Shown here: positions 26,516 to 35,849 of the stretch, piece after piece | Position numbering within the stretch: position 1 is the first letter of the stretch | Layout: each line of letters opens with the position of its first letter | From: UBA1926 sp002337215 | Lineage (GTDB): Bacteria; Planctomycetota; Phycisphaerae; Phycisphaerales; UBA1924 | NCBI GenBank assembly: GCA_963973795.1 | Contig: CAXBAF010000002.1 | Span: 186,001 to 250,000, forward strand | Direction: 5' to 3' | Length of the DNA: 64,000 nt | Translations under genes and position numbers: made by a program | The notes under the pieces: model-generated | The model's database searches: none | Told to the model about the DNA's origin: nothing | What the model saw: the letters and a program-made list of their open reading frames with translations, nothing else

Positions 26516-27508
26516 ATGCGCAGCATGATCTGCAGCATCGGCTTCGCGCTGACGGCCGCACTCTCGACCGGCAGCGGGCAGCTCACTATCCAGGACCAGT
26601 TCTTGCTCGGGGGCGACCCCGCCGCGGGCCAATACATCGCCGGATCGCCGCTGCACGGGCAAGCCCCGACGGGTGGCACGCTGTTCGGGTTCCACGGGCC
26701 ATGGGAAGCGCCGATCAGCCCGGACGACTACCGCGGCACGGCGTACGCCGATCCCGGCTCGTTGGCCTATCAGGTCGGCCCGGAACATCTCGCGACCGAC
26801 GGCGGCAAGTTCCGCTGGCACCGGACCCACGCCAGCGGAGGCGATAAGTACGCGTGGCGCGGGGTCGGGACCGGATCGGCCCGCGACGACTGGTGGGCGA
26901 GTATTCTCGTTCAGACGACGGAGCAATCGCACTACGGCACGGTGCTCATCGACTTCGCCGGAGGGGGCACGCTCGAGTTCGGTCTGGCGACGCACGGATT
27001 CCCGCTGATCGCCGAGCGTCAGCCGGGCGATCCTCAGCTCATCACCGGGCAGGCACACCTGCTCGTGGCCCACCTCTTCATCGATCCGGTCTTGGGCCAG
27101 ACGGTCGAACTGTGGGCGGACCCGGTGCCCCTGCGGGCGAACCTCGACGGGAGCCCGCCAACCCCGCCCCTGACATCGGGCGCCGCCGGGCATTCGATCA
27201 TCTCCGGCCCGGACACGATCACAAATGTGAACCTCCGGATGCACACCTACGCAGGGTATGAGATGTTCTACGACGAGCTGCGCGTCGGCGGCTCGTGGAA
27301 CGATGTCGTGCCAGTCGAGGTCGAACCGGGCTGCACCGGGGCAGACGTCGCGCTGCCGCTGGGCGTCCTCGACCTCAACGACATCGGGGAGTTCGTTGAC
27401 GCGTTCACATCGGGTCATCCGGTCGCGGACCTTGCGGCACCCGTCGGTGTGCTGGACCTCGCCGATATCGCGGGGTTCATCGACGCGTTCCTCGCCGGCT
27501 GCCCGTGA
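26516..27508 (+). CDS. Secreted beta-sandwich protein with GC-type dockerin-like tail
   Basis: A 330-aa exported protein. The ATG at 26516 has AAAGGAG 7 bases upstream and starts a signal peptide (MRSMICSIGFALTAALSTGS). The body (about 25-265) reads like a concanavalin/LamG-type jelly roll as often found in surface or carbohydrate-binding proteins: FHGPWEAPISPDDYRGTAYA, DDWWASILVQTTEQSHYGTV, LLVAHLFIDPVLGQTVELWA and MFYDELRVGGSW. The tail is ADVALPLGVLDLNDIGEF, then ADLAAPVGVLDLADIAGF, ending AGCP. No enzyme motif is seen, so binding or structure is more likely than catalysis. Its stop lies 18 bp from that of the convergent DUF5916 gene. Confidence 0.78.
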   Translation: MRSMICSIGFALTAALSTGSGQLTIQDQFLLGGDPAAGQYIAGSPLHGQAPTGGTLFGFHGPWEAPISPDDYRGTAYADPGSLAYQVGPEHLATDGGKFRWHRTHASGGDKYAWRGVGTGSARDDWWASILVQTTEQSHYGTVLIDFAGGGTLEFGLATHGFPLIAERQPGDPQLITGQAHLLVAHLFIDPVLGQTVELWADPVPLRANLDGSPPTPPLTSGAAGHSIISGPDTITNVNLRMHTYAGYEMFYDELRVGGSWNDVVPVEVEPGCTGADVALPLGVLDLNDIGEFVDAFTSGHPVADLAAPVGVLDLADIAGFIDAFLAGCP

Positions 27509-27526
27509 TGCGTTCCCGGGCTCGCG

Positions 27527-29752
27527 TCAGAACTGGAAGGCGAGCCCGAGCTTGATCGTCAGGTCTTGGCGGATCGAGTCGAACCCGCCGAAATCGTCCT
27601 CGACCGCGAAGCCCTCGTTGTAGACCACGAAGAACTCTTGGCCGGGGCGGAACTCCCACCGCACCCGGCTGTTGAGCCCGAGTTCATCAGAGCGGTTATC
27701 CCACTGCACCGTGTTGTCCCAGCTCAGGTCGGGCGTGAACTGGATCGACCCCCGCATCGAGAGAACGCGGACGGTGAAATCGCCCTCGTCGAGGTCGATG
27801 TCGTTGATCGAATACGACGCGGTCGCGCTGAAGTACGAGCCAGGCCGGAGCGTCACCCCCGCGGAGTAATCCGTCCGATCCCCGGAGAAGAACCCGTACC
27901 GTCGGACGGTCCCGCTCACCGCGACCGGGCGGTTCGACGCCGTCCCGCCCCGGATCTCCGCGCCCAGGTTGTCGTACGTCCCGACGGGGACGGTGATGTC
28001 GTCGGTGATCCCGAACGGATCGACGAGGTTGTCGCGGCTCAGGAATAGACGGCCGCCGACCCAATCGCCCGAGTGAAAATTGACCGCCACGTCCGGCAGG
28101 TTCATGTCCAGCGTGTCGATCGTGGAATCGAGCGAGGTGAACCAACTCGCGTTGGTGCTCAGGCGGATGTTGCGGACGCGGGATTCGTCCTCGCCGAAGC
28201 GCCAGGTGTAGCCACCCCCGATGTTGTGCTCGTAGCGCCCACGCCGGCTCACGAACCCGAGCGCGGGATCGAAGTTCTCGCCGATCCGCGCGAAGAACAC
28301 GCTGAAATCCCAGGGGTCGCGGTTGATGCCGAACCGGCCGCCGATCGAGGTCGTGTCGCTGTTGTCGCTGTCCTCCCCGGCGGTCTGCGTGTACGTCCCC
28401 TGCGCGAACAGGTCGCCCGTGATCCGCCCCGTCCCACCGAAGGCGGAGTTGTTCCGGTAGTTGAAGTCCGCCCCGAACAGTGTGTTCTGCCCACGATCCG
28501 AAGGGTCGCCGTTCGTGAAGATGATCCCCAGGTTCGACGAATCGAGCACATCCCGCTGGAGCCTGATGACCGAGAGGTTCTTGTCGCCCAGTTCGTCGTC
28601 GTGATCCATCTGGACCGTCATCGCCCCGATCCGCCAGTCGCCCGCGCGCCCCGTCAGGCGCGCGCCCGTTGTGATCCCCTTCTGCTGCCCACCAACGATG
28701 CCGATCCGTCTGCTGAAGAACGGGCGCGGGCTCTGCCGCACGCCGCCGAAGTCGAAGATCCCCGCGTCCTCAAGAAAGAAGTCTCGCCGCTCCGGGAAGA
28801 ACAGCGGGAACCGCGTCAGGTTCACCACCCGGTTGTCCACCTCCGCCTCGGCGAAGTCCGTGTTCACCGTCAGCGCGAGGGTGAGCTGGGGCGTGACGCG
28901 GTAGAACAGATCCGCGCCGGGCTCCACGTCCACGCCGCCGTCCTTCAGGTCGGTGATCACCGACGTGAACGGCTTGAGCACCAGCCCGCGCCCCTGCCTG
29001 ATGTCCTCGAGCCCCTCCAGGAGCCCAGACCTCGAAACCTGCCGCACCGAGCCCTCGCGACGGAAGTTCCGCCAGCGGACGGTCTCCCGCCTCGCCCCCA
29101 TCTCGCGTGCAATGTTGAACCCCCACGCCGTGAGAGCGCGGTCGAACGACAGCGTCGCGAACGGGATGCGGATCTCGGCCGACCACCCCGCGTCGTCCAC
29201 GCTCGTCTTCGCGGCCCAGATGCCGTCCCAGGACGTGCCGAGAGAGGCGTCGTTGTCGATGAGCCCGTCCGTGCGCGCGCCCGCCGCCGAGACATCAAAG
29301 TAGAAGCCCGATTGCCCGTCCCGGTTCGAGTCGATCGTGATGAAGACGGCGTCGTCACCCTGCGCCCCCTGGTCACGCCGGGTCTGCCGAGCCAACACCG
29401 GAAACTCTGATTCGTCGCAGCGGATACCGATGTAGAGATTCTCGGCGTCGTAGAGCACACGGAACGAGGTGCGTTGGCTCGCGAGCGCGCCCGTCACCGG
29501 ATTCGACTGCGTGAAATCATCCGCGGCCTCAGCACGCGCCCAGACCTCGTCATCGAGCACCCCGTCGATCACGGGGCCCTCCTCAACCCGGACCGCGATG
29601 CTGCCGAGCGACTTGTCACCCACCGCGCCCGTCCTGTTCCCGCCGGGCATTGCCCGCTCACCAGCGGGCTGCCCCAACGCCGCCGCCGCGACGAGGGTGG
29701 ACAACACACAGGCGGCGACCGCCCCGGAGGATGAAAAGCACAGCACTCGCAA
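27527..29752 (-). CDS. Outer-membrane protein with CBM9-like and DUF5916 domains
   Basis: About 741 aa. Possible starts are TTG at 29752 and GTG at 29746; there is no ATG nearby. Either way a signal peptide follows (VLCFSSSGAVAACVLSTLVA, cleavage near ALGQ-PA). Residues about 50-240 are a family 9 carbohydrate-binding-like domain (GPVIDGVLDDEVWARAEAAD, then FRVLYDAENLYIGIRCDE). The rest is DUF5916, an outer-membrane barrel type seen in Bacteroidetes and other groups: GFNIAREMGARRETVRWRNF, RFPLFFPERRDFFLEDAGIF, then many short amphipathic strands ending LTIKLGLAFQF with a terminal Phe, as outer-membrane barrels have. The role is probably in the outer membrane, perhaps glycan or peptide uptake; this is not established. 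Confidence 0.82.
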   Translation of the reverse strand: MRVLCFSSSGAVAACVLSTLVAAAALGQPAGERAMPGGNRTGAVGDKSLGSIAVRVEEGPVIDGVLDDEVWARAEAADDFTQSNPVTGALASQRTSFRVLYDAENLYIGIRCDESEFPVLARQTRRDQGAQGDDAVFITIDSNRDGQSGFYFDVSAAGARTDGLIDNDASLGTSWDGIWAAKTSVDDAGWSAEIRIPFATLSFDRALTAWGFNIAREMGARRETVRWRNFRREGSVRQVSRSGLLEGLEDIRQGRGLVLKPFTSVITDLKDGGVDVEPGADLFYRVTPQLTLALTVNTDFAEAEVDNRVVNLTRFPLFFPERRDFFLEDAGIFDFGGVRQSPRPFFSRRIGIVGGQQKGITTGARLTGRAGDWRIGAMTVQMDHDDELGDKNLSVIRLQRDVLDSSNLGIIFTNGDPSDRGQNTLFGADFNYRNNSAFGGTGRITGDLFAQGTYTQTAGEDSDNSDTTSIGGRFGINRDPWDFSVFFARIGENFDPALGFVSRRGRYEHNIGGGYTWRFGEDESRVRNIRLSTNASWFTSLDSTIDTLDMNLPDVAVNFHSGDWVGGRLFLSRDNLVDPFGITDDITVPVGTYDNLGAEIRGGTASNRPVAVSGTVRRYGFFSGDRTDYSAGVTLRPGSYFSATASYSINDIDLDEGDFTVRVLSMRGSIQFTPDLSWDNTVQWDNRSDELGLNSRVRWEFRPGQEFFVVYNEGFAVEDDFGGFDSIRQDLTIKLGLAFQF

Positions 29753-29946
29753 CGATCAATCCCGAATTCGGCAGCCGACCCACGCCCCAACACCCAACTG
29801 CAACACCCAACCCAGCGCAATCGCCCCAGCGCAGCCGCCCGGGCGAAATCAGAAGTCGCGAGCACGTCGTGCGCCGACCACCCTAGACCGCTCATCGGCC
29901 GACGGCCTCCCGCGTCTTCGATCAATGGCAGGCCGTACGCTTCGTG

Positions 29947-30558
29947 ATGCACGATCTCGCGGATGAACGGTTCGGCAAACTTCTCGACTCGCTCGCGTCG
30001 AAGTCCCCGGCCCCGGGCGGCGGGGCCGCGGGCGCGATGCTCGGCGCGACCGCCGCGGCCCTCGGCGGCATGGTCGTCGCCTACTCGGTCGGCAAGAAAT
30101 CGCTCGCCGAGCACGAATCACGGCTCCGAGACGCGGCCTCCGCCCTCGCCAAAATGCAGGCCCGGTTCCTCGCACTCGCGACCGAAGACGCCGCCGCGTA
30201 CGAAGAACTCAACCGCCTCCAGAAGCTCGAAGCCGACGATCAAGTCCGGATAACCGAAGAACCCGCGGCCCTCCGGCGAGCGATCGCGGCTCCCGAATCG
30301 GCCCGTGTGCTCGCGATGGATCTCCTGTCCCTGCTCGAGTCGCTCGTCGGGCGCACGAACCTGTACCTCGGGAGCGACCTCGCGATCGCCGGGGTCGCCG
30401 CCGAGGCCGCCGCCGTCGCCGCGGGGTGGAACGTCCGCATCAACGCTCCGGGGCTCCCGCACACCGACCGGGACGCCGCGCTCGACCTGGTGAACAAAGG
30501 CGACCGCGCGGCGGCCGAGGCCCGGAGCAGGATCGAATCGGCCTGCGCCGCCGACTGA
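29947..30558 (+). CDS. Cyclodeaminase/cyclohydrolase family protein (FchA-like)
   Basis: A 203-aa cytoplasmic protein of the formiminotransferase-cyclodeaminase C-terminal family. Members convert formimino-THF to methenyl-THF or hydrolyse methenyl-THF. The start is ATG 29947 or the GTG just before it. The family pattern is clear: an all-helical fold with the early loop SPAPGGGAAGAMLGATAAAL (about residues 21-40), then MVVAYSVGKKSL and LATEDAAAYEELNRL. Toward the end, LYLGSDLAIAGVAAEAAAVA precedes WNVRINAPGL, the typical Asp-containing helix and Asn motif. Length fits the stand-alone FchA form. No folate gene is adjacent. Confidence 0.85.
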   Translation: MHDLADERFGKLLDSLASKSPAPGGGAAGAMLGATAAALGGMVVAYSVGKKSLAEHESRLRDAASALAKMQARFLALATEDAAAYEELNRLQKLEADDQVRITEEPAALRRAIAAPESARVLAMDLLSLLESLVGRTNLYLGSDLAIAGVAAEAAAVAAGWNVRINAPGLPHTDRDAALDLVNKGDRAAAEARSRIESACAAD

Positions 30559-30668
30559 CACTCAGGCCACCCGTGCCCGGTTCTGCCCGTCCGCGGCCCA
30601 TCCGCAGCCCGTTTGCGGCCCGTTTCGATGGGTGCTCCAGCCCCAGCAACCCGCCCTACGCTTTGCCC

Positions 30669-31988
30669 GTGAAGTACACCCGCGTCGACACCGCCGACAC
30701 CCGCGAAGTCGCCGACCTCGACAACCTCTTCCGCGTTGCCAGCACGCTCGACAGGCCCACCCAGATGCTCAAGCATTTCGGCGGCTGGTTCGGGAAGAAC
30801 CGCCCGACCGATTTCTTCATGTCGATCGCCAGGCGTGACCTCCCGGACGGCAAGTACAAGGTCACCCGCCTCATGACCCGGGAGGTGCGTGAGAACCTCG
30901 ACAAACAGCCCCCGGAGAACCCATGGCGCGACTGGGACGACCTTCCGACCTACGAAGGCGGGCTCGTGGGCGACATCATCGAGCACGGCGGACCCCAGAT
31001 CCTCACCGATCTCGATGCGGGCAACGACCCCCACTTCGGCGAACACCTCGCCGAGATCGGGTCCATGATGGCCATCCCCCAGTATCACGAGGGACGCGCG
31101 ACCAACTGGGCGCTCTCGTTCTATGAGGATCCACGAGGCCCGCGTCCACAAGATCTGCTCGACGCCCTCATGCAGACCAGCCTCCTCGGGATGGCGACCC
31201 GCAACCTCGTCTCCAAGCGGCAGGAAGAGAAGCTCAACAAGGAACTCACACACCAGTTCGAGCAGATCGCCGGCATCCAACGCTCGCTGCTGCCGCAGAA
31301 AACCCCGACGATCCCGGGGCTCAGAATCGCGACCAGCTACATGACCTCCGACCGCGCCGGGGGCGACTACTACGACTTTCTGCCCTTCCCCGACGGCAGT
31401 TGGGGGATCCTCATCGCCGACGTCAGCGGGCACGGCCCCGCCGCCGCGACCGTCATGGCGATGCTCCGTGCCATCCTCCACTGCTTTCAGGGCGACGATT
31501 TCAGCCCCGCCAAAGTCATGGCGTTCGCCAACGAGAAACTCGCCGCCTCCAACCTCGACGGCAGCTTCGTCACCGCCTTCTTCGCGGTGTACAACCCCGG
31601 ATCGTCCACCCTCTCCTGGGCCCGCTGCGGGCACAACCCCCCGCTGCTCAAGACGCCGGGCGAGGGCGTGATCGAACTCGACAAGTCCGGCGTCCCGCCG
31701 CTCGGCGTCCTGACGAATCTCGAACCGGAAGAAGAAACGATCACGATCCGTCCCGGACAGACACTCATCCTCTACACCGACGGGATCACCGAATCCTTCA
31801 ACAACAAGGGCGTGATGTTCGGCGTCAAGGGCGTCATCTCTTCGCTCGAGGACTGCGACGGCCAGCCCGATTGCGTCGTCGATTCCATCTACGGCGCGCT
31901 CTACAAGCACACCAACTCGATGGAACGCGACGACGACCAGACCCTCGTCGCGCTCCGCCGTGAGGATGAGCCGATCGAACCCGCATGA
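30669..31988 (+). CDS. SpoIIE/RsbU-type PP2C phosphatase with N-terminal sensor-like domain
   Basis: A 439-aa signalling phosphatase. The start is GTG at 30669 (MKYTRVDTADTREVADLD). The first 190 residues are a GAF-like sensor region (VGDIIEHGGPQILTDLDAGN, then MMAIPQYHEGRATNWALSFY). A coiled linker (about 180-210, LVSKRQEEKLNKELTHQFEQ) joins it to the PP2C-type domain: IAGIQRSLLPQKTPTIPGLR, TSDRAGGDYYDF with the metal Asp, IADVSGHGPAAATVMAML, WARCGHNPPLL and LILYTDGITES, with RDDDQTLVAL at the end. These enzymes dephosphorylate anti-sigma antagonists (STAS proteins) in partner-switching. No STAS or anti-sigma gene is next to it. The next gene overlaps its stop (ATGA). Confidence 0.9.
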   Translation: MKYTRVDTADTREVADLDNLFRVASTLDRPTQMLKHFGGWFGKNRPTDFFMSIARRDLPDGKYKVTRLMTREVRENLDKQPPENPWRDWDDLPTYEGGLVGDIIEHGGPQILTDLDAGNDPHFGEHLAEIGSMMAIPQYHEGRATNWALSFYEDPRGPRPQDLLDALMQTSLLGMATRNLVSKRQEEKLNKELTHQFEQIAGIQRSLLPQKTPTIPGLRIATSYMTSDRAGGDYYDFLPFPDGSWGILIADVSGHGPAAATVMAMLRAILHCFQGDDFSPAKVMAFANEKLAASNLDGSFVTAFFAVYNPGSSTLSWARCGHNPPLLKTPGEGVIELDKSGVPPLGVLTNLEPEEETITIRPGQTLILYTDGITESFNNKGVMFGVKGVISSLEDCDGQPDCVVDSIYGALYKHTNSMERDDDQTLVALRREDEPIEPA

Positions 31989-32518
31989 GCCGTCGCGCAC
32001 CCACAGACCCGAACGCCCCCCCCAGCGATCCTGCCGACATCCCCTGGTGGGGCGTGCCCGATCCCACCGGGCAGACCAGCACCGGCGAGGTCGGCCTCCG
32101 GTTCGAGTGCACCCAGTGCGGCGCCTGCTGCACCGGCGCGCCGGGATACGTCCACTACACCAGTACCGAGGCCGACGCGATGGCGGCGGAACTCGGAATC
32201 CCTCGAAGTGATTTCGACCGGAGGTTCACGCACCGCACGCCGTTCGGGCCCAGCCTCACCGAGACCAAGACCGAGTTCGGGAACGACTGCGTCTTCCTCG
32301 ACCGCGAGACCCGGCCCGGAAAGGCCCTCTGTCGCGTCTACAGAAACCGCCCCGCGCAGTGCCGCACGTGGCCGTTCTGGAAAGACAATCTCAAAACCCC
32401 CCACCACTGGCGGTCCGCGTCCCGCACCTGCCCGGGCATGAACACCGGGACGCTGCACTCACCCCAAACGATCGCGCTGACCGTCGAACGCGACACCGGG
32501 GCCGCCCGAGACGCGTGA
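31985..32518 (+). CDS. YkgJ-family cysteine cluster protein
   Basis: A 177-aa protein of the CxxCxxCC family, thought to bind zinc or an iron-sulfur cluster. The ATG at 31985 overlaps the previous stop (ATGA), so translation is probably coupled to the phosphatase. The cluster is FECTQCGACCTGAPGYVHYT near residues 39-58. Further Cys are in NDCVFLDRETRPGKALCRVY and in PAQCRTWPFW, which is the usual family ending motif, and one more lies in SRTCPGMNTG. The biochemical role of the family is not well defined. Confidence 0.88.
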   Translation: MSRRAPTDPNAPPSDPADIPWWGVPDPTGQTSTGEVGLRFECTQCGACCTGAPGYVHYTSTEADAMAAELGIPRSDFDRRFTHRTPFGPSLTETKTEFGNDCVFLDRETRPGKALCRVYRNRPAQCRTWPFWKDNLKTPHHWRSASRTCPGMNTGTLHSPQTIALTVERDTGAARDA

Positions 32519-32594
32519 TCGCCGCGCCGTCCGCACCGAAAAACCACTCTGCTGTGCGCACACCCGCCGACGAAGCCCCGGATACGCTCACACC

Positions 32595-34544
32595 GTGGCA
32601 CGCAAGGACGCCAAAAAATCGCAGCGCAACCAGGACCGATCGGCCTTCTGGTCGCTCGCCCGCAAGATGCTCCGCTACCAGCGGCTGCTCGTCATCGCGC
32701 TCATCTGCGCCGTCATCAGCGGGTCCTCGCTGGGCGGGGGCATCATCGCGGCCTCCCCCGTCCTCGAAGCGATCATGGGCAAGGAGGCCACGCTCGGCGA
32801 GCTCGCGATGGAATTCAACGCGGGCGACCCCATCGTCGAGATCCCCCAGGCGATCATCGACCGACTCCCCGAGAAGCCCTTCACCGCCGTGATCTGGATG
32901 ATGATCGGGCTCGCGACGCTCACGCTCATCGGCGCCTCGTCCAACTTCGTCCACCTCTATCTCTCGATGATCGTCGTCGAGCGCACGGCCGCGCTCATCC
33001 GCCGCGACCTCTTCCGGCGTGTCATCCATCTCCCGCTCCGCAAGCTCATCACCGACGGGTCAGCCGACCCGGTGAGCCGGATCGTCAACGATCCGCAGCA
33101 GCTCGGCGCGGGGTTCGGCGCCCTCATCAGCAAGGGCGTCGCCCAGGTGAGCAAGGGTGTGTTCGCGTTCGCCGCCGCGATCATCATCGACTGGCGGATG
33201 ACCGGCATCACCCTGCTCGTCGCCCCGCTGCTCTACCTGGTCATCCGCCGGCTCAGCAAGCGCATCCGCCGCGCTTCCCGCGCCGCCCTCAACAAGCAGG
33301 CTCTGCTCTACGGGGCCGCGAGCGAATCGCTCCAGGGCCTGCGTGTCGTCAAGGTCCACACCACCGAGCGCTACGAGTCGGGCCGGTTCCACAAGATCAA
33401 CAAAGAGGTTCTCAGCAACCTCCTCGCCGCCCGGCGCGCCCGCGCCCTCTCCAGCCCGCTCGTCGAGGCGATGGCGGTGCTCACCATCTGCGGCCTCACG
33501 CTCATCGCCGTCAAGGCGGTCATGGACGAGGAGATCACCGCGACGACCATGTTCCTCACCCTCGGCGCCCTGGGCATCTCGGGCGCCTCGCTCCGCCCGC
33601 TGACGGGCATCATCAACGACATCCAGCAGGCCGCCCCCGCCGCGGAGCGCATCCAGCAGCTGCTGGCAGAGCCCAGCGAGCCGGGGCACGGACGCGAGCT
33701 CTCCCGGTTGCCGAGACACGCGCAGACGATCACCTTCCGCAACGTCACGTTCACCTATCCGGGCGCCGAGGCCCCGTCGATCCGAGGCCTCACCCTCGAG
33801 GTCGCGCACGGCGAGACGGTCGCCGTGGTGGGCCCGAACGGCTCGGGCAAGACCACCCTGCTTAGCCTCGTCCCGCGCCTCTTCGAGCCCGATGCCGAGC
33901 AGACCGACGGCAGCGCCCCCGGCGCGATCCTGATCGATGGCACCGACATCCGCACCGTCTCGGTCCGCTCGCTCCGCAAGCAGATCGGGGTCGTCACGCA
34001 GGAGACTGTCCTGTTCGGGGGGACCATCGCCGACAACATCGCCTACGGCGCGGAGGGCGTGACGCGCGAGCGGATCATCGACGCCGCAAAGCAGGCGCGC
34101 GCGCACGCGTTCATCGAGGCCAAGGGCGGGTACGAGACCGTCGTCGGCGAGCGCGGCCTCACGCTCTCGGGAGGCCAGCGGCAACGCCTCGCCATCGCCC
34201 GCGCCATCCTCCGCGACCCCGCGATCCTGATCCTCGACGAGGCGACGAGCATGATCGACGCCGACAGCGAGGCGCGGATCACAGAGGCCCTCGCCGAGTT
34301 CAGCGCCGGGCGCACAACACTCGTCGTCGCCCACCGCCTGAGCACCGTCATCAACGCGGACCGGATCGCCGTGCTCGACAAGGGCGAGCTTGTCGACCTG
34401 GGCACCCACACCGAACTGCTCGGCCGATGCGACGTCTACCGCCAGATCGCGAGCCGGCAGCTGATCGCCCACGATACAGGCCCCGGCGACCGCCCAGCCG
34501 CGTCGGGGACGGCCTCCACAGACGCCCACACAGACGCGGTCTAG
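32595..34544 (+). CDS. ABC exporter, fused membrane and ATPase domains
   Basis: A 649-aa half-transporter of the MsbA/LmrA type. The start is GTG at 32595 (MARKDAKKSQRNQDRSAFWS). The transmembrane domain (about 25-350) has a large loop after the first helix (about residues 55-90, ILEAIM-like to PEKPF). The ATPase domain has Walker A GPNGSGKTT near residue 414, signature LSGGQRQR near 525, Walker B ILILDEATS near 545 and the H-loop in VVAHRLST. An MsbA-type lipid flippase role is possible because lpxB lies 10 kb away, but nothing ties it to a substrate. The start is 76 bp after the YkgJ-type gene stop, so it may be in the same operon. Confidence 0.9.
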   Translation: MARKDAKKSQRNQDRSAFWSLARKMLRYQRLLVIALICAVISGSSLGGGIIAASPVLEAIMGKEATLGELAMEFNAGDPIVEIPQAIIDRLPEKPFTAVIWMMIGLATLTLIGASSNFVHLYLSMIVVERTAALIRRDLFRRVIHLPLRKLITDGSADPVSRIVNDPQQLGAGFGALISKGVAQVSKGVFAFAAAIIIDWRMTGITLLVAPLLYLVIRRLSKRIRRASRAALNKQALLYGAASESLQGLRVVKVHTTERYESGRFHKINKEVLSNLLAARRARALSSPLVEAMAVLTICGLTLIAVKAVMDEEITATTMFLTLGALGISGASLRPLTGIINDIQQAAPAAERIQQLLAEPSEPGHGRELSRLPRHAQTITFRNVTFTYPGAEAPSIRGLTLEVAHGETVAVVGPNGSGKTTLLSLVPRLFEPDAEQTDGSAPGAILIDGTDIRTVSVRSLRKQIGVVTQETVLFGGTIADNIAYGAEGVTRERIIDAAKQARAHAFIEAKGGYETVVGERGLTLSGGQRQRLAIARAILRDPAILILDEATSMIDADSEARITEALAEFSAGRTTLVVAHRLSTVINADRIAVLDKGELVDLGTHTELLGRCDVYRQIASRQLIAHDTGPGDRPAASGTASTDAHTDAV

Positions 34545-34552
34545 GCTTGCCC

Positions 34553-34915
34553 ATGCACCGCGAGGGAGCCGACCCCCACAACATGCAGCTCGACGATTTC
34601 CTGTGCGATTTCTGCGCGCAGCCGTGGTCGGAGGACCGCCCCTTCGTCGAGGGGCACCGCGGCGCGTGCATCTGCGGCCGCTGCCTCACGCTCGCCTTCG
34701 CCGACCTCGCGATCCACTTCGTCAGCGACCAGCCGAGAGACGGCGAAGCCTGCACCCTCTGCCTCGAGCCCAAGCCCGACTCGGCCCACTGGCGCAGCCC
34801 GCTCGACGAGAGCAAACTCGCCTGCGTGAATTGCGTGAAGCGGGCGGCGGGCGTGCTGCACAAGGACGACGAGATCGAGTGGCGCAAGCCAACCGCTGCG
34901 AGGGACGAGGCGTAG
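34553..34915 (+). CDS. Small protein with two Cys-pair zinc ribbons (ClpX-type zinc finger-like)
   Basis: A 120-aa cytoplasmic protein. The ATG at 34553 (MHREGADPHNMQLDDFLCDF) is 8 bp after the stop of the ABC exporter, implying coupling; a second ATG 30 bases in is also possible. It contains two Cys-x2-Cys sets: CDFC with CICGRC, and CTLC with CVNC. The first, DDFLCDFCAQPW with GACICGRCL, resembles the C4 zinc finger at the start of ClpX. The family role is unknown; zinc binding is inferred from the pattern. Its stop lies 9 bp from that of the convergent NAD kinase gene. Confidence 0.75.
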   Translation: MHREGADPHNMQLDDFLCDFCAQPWSEDRPFVEGHRGACICGRCLTLAFADLAIHFVSDQPRDGEACTLCLEPKPDSAHWRSPLDESKLACVNCVKRAAGVLHKDDEIEWRKPTAARDEA

Positions 34916-34924
34916 CCCGTCGCC

Positions 34925-35821
34925 TCACCGACCCCGGCTCTGCGGCGGGGTCGCCCAGCGCATCTTCTCCATCAGCGTCTGCCAATAGGTCGTCTGACCG
35001 CTCAGCACCAGGTGCACGGGCTCGGGGCGCTGGTCGATCGTGATCCGGTCGCCCTCGTAGAGCCTGTGGTTTACCTGCCCGTCGCACATCAGCGTCGTCC
35101 CGTGCGATTCGGCCGGGAGGCTGTCGCCGTTCTTGATCTCGACCTCGTTCGTGCGCTCAAGGGTGAGCGCCAGAGGCGTCCCGAACGGGATGACGATCGG
35201 ACGGAAACTCAGCGAGTGGGCCGCGATGGGCGTGACGACAAACGCGCCGACGTTGGGCGAGACGATCGGACCGCCCGCCGAGACGTTGTACGCGGTGGAC
35301 CCCGTGGGCGTGCTGACGATCAGCCCATCGCCCACGACCCGCGGGCCGGGGCTGCCGTCGATATCCATGCGGATCGCGACCATCTTGTACGGCGGGCCCG
35401 CCGTGACGACGAACTCGTTGAGCGCGATCTCCTCGGCCCGGCTGGTCCCGTCCGGGCCCCGGATGACGGCGTGGATCACCGGCGCGGGCTGGATCCGCAG
35501 TTCGCCCCCGCCGAAGAGGTCCGCGGCTTGCGCGTCGAGCGTGGTGAGATCGAACTCGGCCATGAACCCCACGCTGCCCAGGTTGACACCCAGCAGCGGG
35601 ATGCTCCGATCGGCGCACGCTCGGGCCGCGCCGAGCAGCGTGCCGTCCCCGCCCATCACGACGACCAGGTCGATGCCGGTCTCCGGGATCTCGGGGGCCA
35701 CGGAGGCGTTGTGCTGCGCGACCAGAGAGCCGTGCTTCTCGATGAGCGCACGCACCGAGGGCGCCGCCTCGACCGCATCGGGCTTGTTCTCGTTCAGGAG
35801 CAGGAGGACTCGGCGGCTCAC
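34925..35821 (-). CDS. nadK: NAD kinase
   Basis: A 298-aa enzyme that phosphorylates NAD to NADP. The start is ATG at 35821 (MSRRVLLLLNENKPDAVEAA). The family motifs are clear: VVMGGDGTLLGAARACADRS with the catalytic Asp in GGDGT, then PLLGVNLGSVGFMAEFD, and DGLIVSTPTGSTAYNVSAGG near residue 165, followed by PIAAHSLSFRPIVIP. Length is normal. It is the third gene of a minus-strand run ispA-dxs-nadK with a 28-bp gap to dxs. This is a sensible grouping because the isoprenoid pathway needs NADPH. Confidence 0.93.
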   Translation of the reverse strand: MSRRVLLLLNENKPDAVEAAPSVRALIEKHGSLVAQHNASVAPEIPETGIDLVVVMGGDGTLLGAARACADRSIPLLGVNLGSVGFMAEFDLTTLDAQAADLFGGGELRIQPAPVIHAVIRGPDGTSRAEEIALNEFVVTAGPPYKMVAIRMDIDGSPGPRVVGDGLIVSTPTGSTAYNVSAGGPIVSPNVGAFVVTPIAAHSLSFRPIVIPFGTPLALTLERTNEVEIKNGDSLPAESHGTTLMCDGQVNHRLYEGDRITIDQRPEPVHLVLSGQTTYWQTLMEKMRWATPPQSRGR

Positions 35822-35849
35822 GGGTGGAGTTTAGGTGATCCCGACCGGG

